A stretch of 64,000 bases of DNA from JAKVBH01 sp049800955 (lineage in GTDB: Bacteria; Pseudomonadota; Alphaproteobacteria; Rhodobacterales; Rhodobacteraceae). A program made the translations under genes and the position numbers. The stretch is taken from the NCBI RefSeq assembly GCF_049800955.1, contig NZ_JBNAGA010000001.1, forward strand, positions 2,108,001 to 2,172,000. The letters run 5' to 3'. Position 1 is the first letter of the stretch. Each line of letters starts with the position of its first letter. The notes beneath the pieces were generated by a model. The model did not search any database and had not been told where the DNA came from. It saw only the letters and a list, made by a program, of their open reading frames with translations. Positions 17,228 to 25,803 of this stretch are shown one piece after another.

Positions 17228-17258
17228 AAACGGCCGTTCCCTGGGACGGCCGTTTTTT
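17228..17258 (+). terminator. Rho-independent terminator after VPLPA gene 1
   Basis: AAACGGCCGT (17228-17237) pairs with ACGGCCGTTT (17246-17255), followed by a run of six T. Strong classical terminator 25 bp after the stop codon. Confidence 0.85.
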
Positions 17259-17363
17259 CATGCCACGTGCCTCGCGTTTTTTGCGCAACGCGTGCGGGAA
17301 AAACAGCCCCTGCCCCGTGTGCCTGTCGTTGCGCTTCCGCCGCGCGCTGAGCATGGTGGAGCC

Positions 17364-19163
17364 ATGAGCAATTCCAGCGGCAAGACCCCGACCTACCCCG
17401 GCGGGATCACAGGACTTTTGACCCAGATGGAAGGGCGACTGGAGCCATTTGGTTTTGCCAAGGGCGAGGCGCTGCCGGAGCTGGACAGCGATCTCGAGGC
17501 GCTGGCACACGCCATTGTTCCCCCAGCCGAACAGGACCCGCGGCGGAGCGACCGCCCAAAATCCAGCAACCATCGTAAGCTTCTCGATCTGCGCGCCGAG
17601 CTTGCCGGACACTCGGAGCTTGCCGTCCTGCACGGGCTGCTTGTTGCCCATCTCCGCAAGCGCAGCCAGCCGCCGCATACCGCCGCGCTGTTCCACAGGC
17701 TTTGGGCGGAACATGCGGATCACTTGCTGCAGGAGCTCAACCCGCGCTGGCAAGTCTCCGCCATCACGACCTTCGGCGATCACGGCCTGACACCCACACA
17801 AAGGCAAGTGGGCGCCGCTCTATCCGTTCTCTTCAACACGATGAAACTCTACGAAAGCGAGCGGCGCTTTTCAGGAACAACGTCGGACAAACCCTTCCCG
17901 CTTGATCGCAGGCGGCATTCAACCCTGCCTTTGGAAATGGACCCCTTCTCCATCGCGAGCGGGGGTTTGGACGTTAATATGCTGGGGCGGCTGTGGCAGG
18001 ATGCGCAAGGAGACGACGTGATCCGTCCCCTCGCCCATCACCTGATCGATCAGCTCATCCATGATCCTCACACTGTTTTTCGCCGCTTTCGTATCATGCG
18101 CACGCGGTTGAACCGCAAACGCGCGATGGATGTGCGGGACACCGGGCCAAGTGAGCCCGAAGAGCCGCCCGAAAACATCGTCGCAGTTCCGCCCGGAGTT
18201 GTTCCGGAGCGGCGTTCGGGGCAGTTGCGCTGGGGCGTAGTCTGTACAACCAACGCGCCAATTTCCGACGTCGCAGCCTGGGTCGCGCATTACACCGAAC
18301 TTGGCGCACATGCGCTTCACGTTTTTCTCGATGCGCCAGACGCTGAGACCGAAGCCCTGCTCGCGCCTCTGCCACATGTTCATGTGACATCCTGCGACGC
18401 GCGCTATTGGGAGCGGGTGAACAAGAAACGCCCCGCCGCCCATCAATTGCGCCAATCCTTCAACGCAACCGAGACACTGCGCACTACAGATCTGCACTTT
18501 CTGGGTCACATGGATGTCGACGAGTTTCTGATCTCGCCCGTGCCCGTGGCCCGCGCGCTCGATTTCGTTCCGCCCGATATGGCCCATGCACGAGTGCGGC
18601 CGGTGGAATTGCTCGCGCCACTGAGCGGCCCGCCCCGGCATTTCAAACGCTCGCACAAGCGCGCCGGGCACCGCAAACAGGTGTTGGAAGCCATCTTTCC
18701 CAACTTTGGCCCCTATCTCGCGGGCGGTTTCATCTCGCACACCACGGGCAAGGTTTTCGCGCGCACTGGCATCCCGGAGACCCGTCTGGGCGTGCACATG
18801 CTCAAAAGCAACGGCGCCAACATCACCAATATGACCGAGCTGCCGCGCATGGCCTTGGCCCACTGCCACACGTCAGGCTTTGCCCATTTCCGTGACCGCA
18901 TCGCCTTTCGCCTTGAACGCGGCTCTTATCGCAAAGCGCCGGAAAAGGAGACGATGGCGTTGCAGGATGTTCTGACCTTTCTCATCAAGGAGGAAGGCGA
19001 AGAGGGATTGCGCAGCTTTTATGACGAGGTCTGCACCGCACGGCCCGAGCTGCTCCAGGCCCTGGATGAGCGCGGTATGTTGATGACGCATGATCTGGAG
19101 CTGGCCGCAAAGGTTGTCAGGGTCTTCGGAGATCGCGCCCCGCCAATGCGGACAGCTACATGA
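17364..19163 (+). CDS. Glycosyltransferase family 2-like protein with N-terminal helical domain
   Basis: Protein of 599 aa from ATG 17364 (GGTGGA upstream). Residues up to about 280 form a helical, His/Leu-rich domain of unknown function. The C-terminal half starts at RWGVVCTTNAPISDVAAWV and carries HMDVDEFLIS, the DxD-type metal/nucleotide-sugar motif of the Glyco_tranf_2_4 family. This half is paralogous to the next gene, which overlaps by 4 bp (ATGA). Likely acts on a surface polysaccharide or lipid-linked acceptor; donor unknown. A longer upstream reading frame covers the previous terminator and is rejected. Confidence 0.8.
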   Translation: MSNSSGKTPTYPGGITGLLTQMEGRLEPFGFAKGEALPELDSDLEALAHAIVPPAEQDPRRSDRPKSSNHRKLLDLRAELAGHSELAVLHGLLVAHLRKRSQPPHTAALFHRLWAEHADHLLQELNPRWQVSAITTFGDHGLTPTQRQVGAALSVLFNTMKLYESERRFSGTTSDKPFPLDRRRHSTLPLEMDPFSIASGGLDVNMLGRLWQDAQGDDVIRPLAHHLIDQLIHDPHTVFRRFRIMRTRLNRKRAMDVRDTGPSEPEEPPENIVAVPPGVVPERRSGQLRWGVVCTTNAPISDVAAWVAHYTELGAHALHVFLDAPDAETEALLAPLPHVHVTSCDARYWERVNKKRPAAHQLRQSFNATETLRTTDLHFLGHMDVDEFLISPVPVARALDFVPPDMAHARVRPVELLAPLSGPPRHFKRSHKRAGHRKQVLEAIFPNFGPYLAGGFISHTTGKVFARTGIPETRLGVHMLKSNGANITNMTELPRMALAHCHTSGFAHFRDRIAFRLERGSYRKAPEKETMALQDVLTFLIKEEGEEGLRSFYDEVCTARPELLQALDERGMLMTHDLELAAKVVRVFGDRAPPMRTAT

Positions 19164-20071
19164 CGCGCTGGGGCATTGTGAGCACGATCAAGGCACCCCG
19201 CGACGAGGTCCTGGATTTCGCGGCGTATCACATCGAGCGGGGCGCGCATCGCCTGTCCCTTTTTCTGGACGCGCCAGATGACGACTTGGCGGAAGTGTTG
19301 ACCGCGCACCCGTTGGTGGACGTCGTGCAATGTGATGCAGATTGGTGGCGCGCACGCGGCGGGCGCCCGGCCAAGCATCAGGTCCGCCAAGTGCGCAATG
19401 CGCAATACGCCCTGGATCATGCACAGGACATAGACTGGCTCGCGCATATCGATGTGGATGAGTTTCTCTGGTCCGAACGGGTCATTTCGCACGTTTTGAA
19501 AGACTTACCACAGGAATGCCTCTGCGTACGCGTCCGCCCCATAGAAGGTCTGGCCGGGGCACCAGAGCTGTTCAAAGCGTTCCACCGTGACCACGCCGCG
19601 CGCTCTCAGGCTGCGCGCCGATTGTATCCGGTTTTTGGCCATTACCTGCGCGGCGGATTTGTCTCCCACATAGCGGGCAAACTCTTCGTGCGGACAAATC
19701 ATCCGGGCTTGCAGCTCAAAATCCACAACGTCCGGCAGGGCGAAGCAGACAACCCCGGTCAGGTGCAACTGGACGATCTCGATCTGTGCCACGTGCATGC
19801 ACGTTCCTGGGAGGCCTGGCGCGCGCATTTCACATACCGGCATGACAAAGGCTCCTACCGGGCAGAATTGAAAGGACGCGGAACGCTGACACCACATGAG
19901 CTCTTTGCCGGTATTTTGCAAAGCGATGGTGAGGCTGGTCTGCGGGCGTTTTTCGACGAAGTCTGCGCCGCAACGCCCTCACATGTTGCCGGGCTGGAGC
20001 GCGAAGGCCTCCTGCGCCGCCGCGACCTGCGCTTGCGCGCGGCACGCATGCGACACTTCCCTGCAGCTTAA
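19160..20071 (+). CDS. Glycosyltransferase family 2-like protein (paralogue of upstream gene)
   Basis: Single-domain protein of 303 aa of the Glyco_tranf_2_4 type. RWGIVSTIKAPRDEVLDF aligns with the C-terminal domain of the preceding protein. HIDVDEFLW supplies the DxD motif, and FLDAPDDD is another shared block. Start and stop overlap (ATGA) shows translational coupling with the upstream paralogue, so the two probably work on the same glycan. It lacks the N-terminal helical domain. Confidence 0.82.
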   Translation: MTRWGIVSTIKAPRDEVLDFAAYHIERGAHRLSLFLDAPDDDLAEVLTAHPLVDVVQCDADWWRARGGRPAKHQVRQVRNAQYALDHAQDIDWLAHIDVDEFLWSERVISHVLKDLPQECLCVRVRPIEGLAGAPELFKAFHRDHAARSQAARRLYPVFGHYLRGGFVSHIAGKLFVRTNHPGLQLKIHNVRQGEADNPGQVQLDDLDLCHVHARSWEAWRAHFTYRHDKGSYRAELKGRGTLTPHELFAGILQSDGEAGLRAFFDEVCAATPSHVAGLEREGLLRRRDLRLRAARMRHFPAA

Positions 20072-20221
20072 CCCTTTGAACTGTCCAGAGTTTGACTCTG
20101 CCATGCTGCACCCGCTAAAAGACCCCTCAAGAATGCTTTTTATGTGGAAAACCACGGGCCATAGGGGCCGCATTCTGTCAGACGCGCGGGCCGAATTGTT
20201 GTCCGCAAATAACGGACACAT

Positions 20222-21718
20222 ATGACCAAGTTTTCTGATCTGGATCTCAATCCGAAAGTCCTCAAGGCTGTTGTTGAAGCAGGCTACGAGACCCCTACTC
20301 CTATTCAGGCCGGCGCCATTCCGCCCGCCATGGAAGGCCGCGACGTTCTGGGCATCGCCCAAACCGGGACAGGCAAAACCGCCTCTTTCACGTTGCCGAT
20401 GATTTCAATGCTGGCCCGAGGCCGCGCAAGAGCACGTATGCCGCGCAGCCTCGTGCTGTGTCCGACGCGAGAGCTCGCCGCGCAGGTCGCCGAAAACTTC
20501 GACACCTATGCGAAATACGTCAAGCTGTCGAAAGCATTGCTGATTGGCGGTGTGAGCTTCAAGGAGCAAGACACGCTGATCGACAAAGGCGTGGACGTGC
20601 TGATCTGCACGCCCGGCCGTTTGCTCGATCACTTCGAGCGCGGCAAGCTGATCCTGTCGGACGTGAAGGTCATGGTGGTGGATGAAGCGGACCGGATGCT
20701 GGATATGGGCTTCATTCCCGATATCGAACGCATCTTCGGCCTCACACCTTTCACGCGCCAAACGCTCTTCTTCTCGGCCACGATGGCATCAGAGATTGAG
20801 CGCATCACCAATACGTTCCTGTCCAACCCCGCGCGCATTGAGGTCGCGCGGCAGGCAACTGCATCGGAGACGATTGAGCAGGGCGTTGTCATGTTCAAGG
20901 CGTCCCGCAAGGACCGGGAAGGCTCCGAAAAGCGCCGGGTTCTGCGCGGTCTGCTCGATGGCGAGGGAAAGGCGCTGACCAACGCGATCATCTTCTGCAA
21001 CCGCAAGACAGATGTGGATATCACCGCGAAATCGCTCAAGAAATACGGCTACGACGCGGCCCCAATCCACGGTGATCTCGACCAATCCCAACGCACCAAG
21101 ACGCTGGATAATTTCCGCGAAGGCGGTTTGCGTATCCTCGTGGCCTCCGATGTCGCCGCGCGGGGTCTCGATGTGCCCTCCGTGAGCCATGTGTTCAACT
21201 TTGACGTGCCCGGCCATGCCGAAGACTATGTTCACCGCATTGGCCGCACGGGCCGCGCCGGACGTGAAGGCAAAGCCTTCACGATCTGCGTTCCCCGTGA
21301 CGAAAAGAATTTTGACGCTGTTGAAAAGCTGATCCAGCGCGAGATCACCCGCGTCCCCGTCCCCGGCAAGAAAACCGTGGACGCGGAAGAGGCCAAGACA
21401 GAGACCTCGCCAGACGCAGCCAAGCAGGACAAGCAGGACAAGCAGGATAAACCCAAACGCACCCGCTCGCGCTCTCGCAAATCCGACGCGCCCAAGGATG
21501 AACCCAAGGTCGACAGCGCCGAGGTTGCAAACGAAGCCCCGGCCACGCCCGAGACAGACCCACGCGACGATGCGCCGAACAAGGAGCGCCGCACCCGTGG
21601 TGGTCGCAACCGCGGGGGTCGTGGTGGCAACCGGGACAATGGCCCGCCCGTCGTAGGCATGGGCGATCACCTGCCCAGCTTTATCGCGCTGAGCTTTGAC
21701 GAGCGCCGGACAAGCTGA
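20222..21718 (+). CDS. rhlE: DEAD-box RNA helicase, RhlE-like
   Basis: ATP-dependent RNA helicase, 498 aa. It shows Q motif PTPIQAGAIP, motif I AQTGTGKT, Ia PTRELA, II DEAD, III SAT, V ARGLDVP and VI HRIGRTGRAG in order. After residue 380 comes a low-complexity Lys/Asp and Arg/Gly-rich tail (KQDKQDKQDK, RGGRNRGGRGG) that probably binds RNA. Such proteins act in ribosome assembly and mRNA turnover; RNase J is encoded just downstream on the other strand. Monocistronic, ending at a bidirectional terminator. Confidence 0.93.
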   Translation: MTKFSDLDLNPKVLKAVVEAGYETPTPIQAGAIPPAMEGRDVLGIAQTGTGKTASFTLPMISMLARGRARARMPRSLVLCPTRELAAQVAENFDTYAKYVKLSKALLIGGVSFKEQDTLIDKGVDVLICTPGRLLDHFERGKLILSDVKVMVVDEADRMLDMGFIPDIERIFGLTPFTRQTLFFSATMASEIERITNTFLSNPARIEVARQATASETIEQGVVMFKASRKDREGSEKRRVLRGLLDGEGKALTNAIIFCNRKTDVDITAKSLKKYGYDAAPIHGDLDQSQRTKTLDNFREGGLRILVASDVAARGLDVPSVSHVFNFDVPGHAEDYVHRIGRTGRAGREGKAFTICVPRDEKNFDAVEKLIQREITRVPVPGKKTVDAEEAKTETSPDAAKQDKQDKQDKPKRTRSRSRKSDAPKDEPKVDSAEVANEAPATPETDPRDDAPNKERRTRGGRNRGGRGGNRDNGPPVVGMGDHLPSFIALSFDERRTS

Positions 21719-21738
21719 TCGGCAGCGAAAGACAAAAA

Positions 21739-21766
21739 AAACGCCGGGTCATGCGCCCGGCGTTTT
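21739..21766. terminator. Bidirectional terminator between helicase and VPLPA gene 2
   Basis: AACGCCGGG and CCCGGCGTT form a strong stem between two convergent genes. There is a run of eight A on the left (a T run for the minus strand) and TTTT on the right. Confidence 0.85.
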
Positions 21767-21792
21767 CATGTCTGGTCTCTGCCCTGAGAAGA

Positions 21793-22431
21793 TCAGGACC
21801 GGCGACGCAGCATCGCCAGCCCGCCCAATCCTGCAAGAAGCAGCGGCAGCCCGGCAGGCAACGGAACCGGAGCCGTCACGACAACCTCGTCAACATTCAG
21901 GATATCAAAGGCCCAGGCGTTCGTACGGTCAAAGCCACCGACGTCACAAAAGATGCCATTGCCGCAACCAAAGGTATCCGTGAAGGTTTCGTTGCCCGGT
22001 CCATCATAGGTGAACCCGTCGCTCAGATCGCCTAGTGCAAAATTGTCATACTGCATGACGGCCACGGTATAATTTCCTGCAGCCAAAGTCGCTTCGAGGA
22101 AGGTATCGAACTCACTTCCCGTAACAGGATCGGCATTCACATCCGGGGCAGAACCGTCATCATTGCTGTCAATGAAGAGACCATTTGCATCAAACAGCGC
22201 CAGAATCGGATCGAATCCCCCCGCGTCGATGACAGTGCCATCAGCCATGACGCCCCCACCGTAGGAATATGTCTTCAAGACAACGTCGGATTCCGCGCCC
22301 ACTGTGAAGTCAAACAATTGAACGTCATTGTCTTTGGCGAATGTGCCTGTGAACGAAAAGCTCGCGGCCTGCGCCGCAGACGCCAATGCCAACAGAGCAG
22401 CGCTCGCCGCGACCGATTTCATAAGTGCCAT
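21793..22431 (-). CDS. VPLPA-CTERM sorting-signal protein 2 (DVUA0089-like)
   Basis: Exported protein of 212 aa. It has a signal peptide ending ASAAQA, a beta-rich acidic middle region with FDPILALFDANGLFIDSNDD (resembling the DVUA0089 family) and a Cys pair in FGCGNGIFCD. The C-terminus is VPLPAGLPLLLAGLGGLAML followed by RRRS, the exosortase sorting signal. GGGGGT 5-6 nt before ATG 22431 fixes the start. The C-terminus is nearly identical to that of the protein at 49646-50296. Monocistronic. Probable extracellular or outer-membrane surface protein of unknown role. Confidence 0.85.
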   Translation of the reverse strand: MALMKSVAASAALLALASAAQAASFSFTGTFAKDNDVQLFDFTVGAESDVVLKTYSYGGGVMADGTVIDAGGFDPILALFDANGLFIDSNDDGSAPDVNADPVTGSEFDTFLEATLAAGNYTVAVMQYDNFALGDLSDGFTYDGPGNETFTDTFGCGNGIFCDVGGFDRTNAWAFDILNVDEVVVTAPVPLPAGLPLLLAGLGGLAMLRRRS

Positions 22432-22531
22432 TCTGCACCCCCTTAATCTTCGGAATTAATGACAGAAGACTAAAAGCGCACAACTTCGAGGTCAACGCGC
22501 CATAGCCTCCTCGCCTTGCTGGCCAACAATT

Positions 22532-24205
22532 CTACTGCAGACGGCTGACCACGATCGTGACTTCCGGCTTTTTCCCGATCTCGCCCATGGCAGAATTGCG
22601 AACAATCCGGCGCAGGCCTTCCTCGAGTTGCCCGTCATCCGACAGCGTCTTTTCGCCCGCGCGCCCGAGGAATTGGCTGAGGTCTTCCTCCAGAACATCG
22701 ACCAGCGGCGCATGCGACCGCCCCATCTCAGGCAAGCCCATCAGATCACACCACGGCGTGCCCAGCGGCTCGTCATCCTCGTCCAGCAAAACCGTCACAG
22801 TCACATGACCATTGAGCGCCATGCGAATCCTGTCACGGATAACGCCATCCAGCGCGCCGACCTGGACAGACCCGTCGAGATAGGTCCGCCCCGTCTCAAC
22901 ATAGCCCGCCACCGTGGGCGCATTGCCGGACAGATCAATCATCATCCCATTGACCGCGATCACCCCGGCGCGCCCCTTGGCATTCGCGAGCTTCACATGT
23001 TCACGCAAGTGTCGATGTTCGCCGTGCATCGGGATCACCATTTGAGGCTGCACCAGATCATGCATTGCTTCCAGATCGGGGCGATTGGCATGGCCCGAGA
23101 CATGGTAATGCCCGCCCGAACTCTCATCGATGACATCCACGCCCTTCTCGGAGAATTGGTTGACGATCCGGATCACACCCTTCTCATTCCCGGGAATGGT
23201 CTTGGAGGAGAACAGGAAGGTATCCCCCTCTTTCAACTCGATGCCGTTGTACTTGCCACGCGCGAGCTGCGCCGAGGCCGCGCGGCGTTCGCCCTGCGAG
23301 CCCGTGACCAGCAACATGACATGGTCGCGCGGAATATGGGCTGCGTCTTCCGGCCCGATGACCTTGGGAAACCCGGTCAAAACACCTGTCTCGATCGCCG
23401 CCTCGATCATCCGCCGCATGGCGCGGCCCAGCAGGCAGATCGACCGACCGGCCCGGTGCCCGGCTTCGGCCAGCGTTTTCACACGCGCGACGTTGGAGGC
23501 AAAGGTCGTGGCCACGACCATACCTTTGGCGCCTGCCACCAGTTCTTCGATCTCCGGGCCAACGCTCACCTCTGAACGGCCCGCATGGCGCGAGAAGACA
23601 TTCGTCGAATCGCAGATCAGCGCCTTGACGCCCGACTTGGCAACCTCGGCCCAGAGATCGGGATCAAAGGCCTCCCCAACGATGGGCGTCTTGTCGAGTT
23701 TGAAATCGCCCGTGTGGATCATCCGGCCATCGGGGCTGTCGATCACAAGCGCAGAGCTCTCCGGGATCGAATGCGAGATCGGCAGGAAACCCACCTTGAA
23801 CGGCCCCGCATCAACCTGCTGTGGCCATGCGCTGACAACCTTGACCGCGCCTTCAGGCTGGCCTGCATCTTCCATCTTGCGCTTGGCGATATTGGCGGTG
23901 AAGGCACGCGCATAGATCGGCGCGCCAAGCTTCTCCCACAGATGGCCAACAGCGCCGACGTGATCCTCATGGGCATGGGTGATGAAAATCGCCTCCAGCC
24001 TGTCGCGCCGCTCCATCAGCCAGGTCATGTCCGGCAAGATCAGATCAACACCCGGCGTGCCGTCCATATCTGGAAAGGTCACGCCGAGATCGACAAGGAT
24101 CAACCGCTCCTTGTCCTCTGGCCCATAGCCATAGACATAAGCGTTCATGCCGATTTCACCGGCCCCACCCAGCGGCAGGTAAATCACGCGAGGGCGTGTG
24201 CTCAT
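22532..24205 (-). CDS. rnj: Ribonuclease J
   Basis: Metallo-beta-lactamase fold ribonuclease with beta-CASP domain, 557 aa, acting in mRNA decay and rRNA maturation by 5'-3' exonuclease and endonuclease activity. The zinc motif THAHEDHVGAVGH is at about residue 75, further ligands lie in HTGDFKLD, and the beta-CASP region includes VTGSQGERRAASAQLA. It is the last gene of the run nuoN-birA-coaX-rnj, an order seen in many alphaproteobacteria; the gap to coaX is only 3 bp. Confidence 0.95.
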   Translation of the reverse strand: MSTRPRVIYLPLGGAGEIGMNAYVYGYGPEDKERLILVDLGVTFPDMDGTPGVDLILPDMTWLMERRDRLEAIFITHAHEDHVGAVGHLWEKLGAPIYARAFTANIAKRKMEDAGQPEGAVKVVSAWPQQVDAGPFKVGFLPISHSIPESSALVIDSPDGRMIHTGDFKLDKTPIVGEAFDPDLWAEVAKSGVKALICDSTNVFSRHAGRSEVSVGPEIEELVAGAKGMVVATTFASNVARVKTLAEAGHRAGRSICLLGRAMRRMIEAAIETGVLTGFPKVIGPEDAAHIPRDHVMLLVTGSQGERRAASAQLARGKYNGIELKEGDTFLFSSKTIPGNEKGVIRIVNQFSEKGVDVIDESSGGHYHVSGHANRPDLEAMHDLVQPQMVIPMHGEHRHLREHVKLANAKGRAGVIAVNGMMIDLSGNAPTVAGYVETGRTYLDGSVQVGALDGVIRDRIRMALNGHVTVTVLLDEDDEPLGTPWCDLMGLPEMGRSHAPLVDVLEEDLSQFLGRAGEKTLSDDGQLEEGLRRIVRNSAMGEIGKKPEVTIVVSRLQ

Positions 24206-24208
24206 CTG

Positions 24209-24982
24209 TTATCCGTTCTTCTTGTTATACGCATGGATCACTGTGAGCCCATGCATCGTCAGATCATCTTCGATCGTGTCAAATAGCAGTTCCCCCTGTG
24301 CGAACAAGGGGGCAAGACCGCCTGTGCCGATGACCTTCATCGGGCGGCCATATTCGGCTTTGATTTTCTCGGTGATACCATGGATCAGGCCGACATAGCC
24401 CCAAAAAACACCGGATTGGATACAGGCAACGGTATTGGTGCCGATCACGCGCTCCGGCTGGGTTATATCCACATGGGGCAATGCTGCCGCCCCTTTCCCG
24501 AGCGCCTCAAGCGAAAGATTGACCCCTGGCGCAATCACACCGCCCACATAAGCGCCATCCTCAGCGACAACATCAAAGTTGGTGGCCGTGCCAAAGTCGA
24601 CAACAACAGAATTGCCGCCATGCCTGTCATAAGCCGCGGCGGCATTGGCCAGCCGATCAGGGCCCACCGCCGTGCCTGCATCGACCCTTGGCGCATGCGG
24701 CAACAGGCACTCCGGCTTGCCGACGACCAGCGGCCGCACGCCAAAGAAACGATCCGCAAAAACGCGCAGGTTCCAGACAACGCGCGGCACCGTCGATGCA
24801 ATGACAACATCCTCGATCTCGAGCTTGATGTCATAATGCGCGATCAATGTGGAAAACCACGTAAAATAGGCGTCCGCCGTCCGCGCATGATGGGTCGACG
24901 TGCGCAAGGTGCACAGCCAGCTTTCCCCGTCCCAGATCGAGAAGACCGTATTCGTGTTGCCGCAATCAATACACAACAGCAT
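24209..24982 (-). CDS. coaX: Type III pantothenate kinase
   Basis: First enzyme of coenzyme A synthesis, phosphorylating pantothenate; 257 aa. It is an ASKHA-fold protein with DCGNTNTVF (phosphate 1) at residues 5-13, GPDRLANAAAAY and VDFGTATNFDVV (phosphate 2), and a glycine-rich VIGTGGLA region. It lies between birA and rnj in one leftward operon, 11 bp after birA. Confidence 0.94.
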   Translation of the reverse strand: MLLCIDCGNTNTVFSIWDGESWLCTLRTSTHHARTADAYFTWFSTLIAHYDIKLEIEDVVIASTVPRVVWNLRVFADRFFGVRPLVVGKPECLLPHAPRVDAGTAVGPDRLANAAAAYDRHGGNSVVVDFGTATNFDVVAEDGAYVGGVIAPGVNLSLEALGKGAAALPHVDITQPERVIGTNTVACIQSGVFWGYVGLIHGITEKIKAEYGRPMKVIGTGGLAPLFAQGELLFDTIEDDLTMHGLTVIHAYNKKNG

Positions 24983-24993
24983 GGCGCACCCTT

Positions 24994-25743
24994 TCAGAAA
25001 TAGACATCGGCCGCGGGGATCGACACGCGGCCCTTGGCCGTGTCCAACACAAGCTGACCCTCCATGTCGACGTCGCTAAATGTCCCGATGGTCTCCGAAG
25101 TCGTCGTGCGAGCTGTGATGACCTCTCCAAGCCGCGTAGCGCGTGCCAGCCAGGCGGTCCGGATCGGCGCGAACCCATAGGTCTCAAACGTTCGCTCATG
25201 ATGATCAAACGCCTGCGCCAGATGCCCCAGAAAATCTTCCGGAGTAACCCGGACCCCAGCCTCGGAGAGCAGTGAAACAGGTCTCACGGCCCCCGGTTCA
25301 ACATCTGACGCGGCCGGCGCTTCGACAAGATTGATCCCGACACCAATCGCCAAATGCCCCCCACCAGACAGCATGTGGCTTTCAAGCAGAATACCAGCCA
25401 CCTTGCCGCCATTCAGCAAAACGTCATTGGGCCATTTCAAGCCGAACAGGTCAGCCCGCCCCGTGGTCTCTACAAAGGCATCGAAGAGCGCCAATGACAT
25501 GACAAAGGAGCGCAATGCGGCCTGACCGGGCCCGCCCTCGAGACGCAGAACCAATGTCGCGGCGAAGTTGCCCTGCGGAAACGCCCAGACCCTGCCGCGC
25601 CGACCGCGGGAGGCGGTTTGGTCGAGCGCCAATATCCACTCGGCCCCACTGATTTCCGGCGCCACACGCGCCGCTTCAAGCATCGTGCTGTCCACACGGG
25701 CCAAAACGCGCCGTCCATAACCTTGGGGCCAGTCCGTCTTCAT
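24994..25743 (-). CDS. birA: Biotin-acetyl-CoA-carboxylase ligase
   Basis: Attaches biotin to carboxylase carrier proteins; 249 aa from ATG 25743. The catalytic loop SRGRRGRVWAFPQGN and the KWPNDVLLNGGKVAGIL motif are present, and a small C-terminal SH3-like domain follows. There is no N-terminal HTH, so it is a class I enzyme without repressor function. A frame to TTG 25794 exists but lacks a ribosome-binding site. Located 60 bp after nuoN and before coaX. Confidence 0.92.
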   Translation of the reverse strand: MKTDWPQGYGRRVLARVDSTMLEAARVAPEISGAEWILALDQTASRGRRGRVWAFPQGNFAATLVLRLEGGPGQAALRSFVMSLALFDAFVETTGRADLFGLKWPNDVLLNGGKVAGILLESHMLSGGGHLAIGVGINLVEAPAASDVEPGAVRPVSLLSEAGVRVTPEDFLGHLAQAFDHHERTFETYGFAPIRTAWLARATRLGEVITARTTTSETIGTFSDVDMEGQLVLDTAKGRVSIPAADVYF

Positions 25744-25803
25744 CTTGCCAGATAAACTCCCCGCGGAGCGTCCGTCGCTTGCCGAACGTGCCAAGGCCCG
25801 GAT

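Noticed and set aside
24994..25743. BirA as a biotin repressor
   Set aside because: It has no N-terminal helix-turn-helix domain, so only the ligase function is supported.
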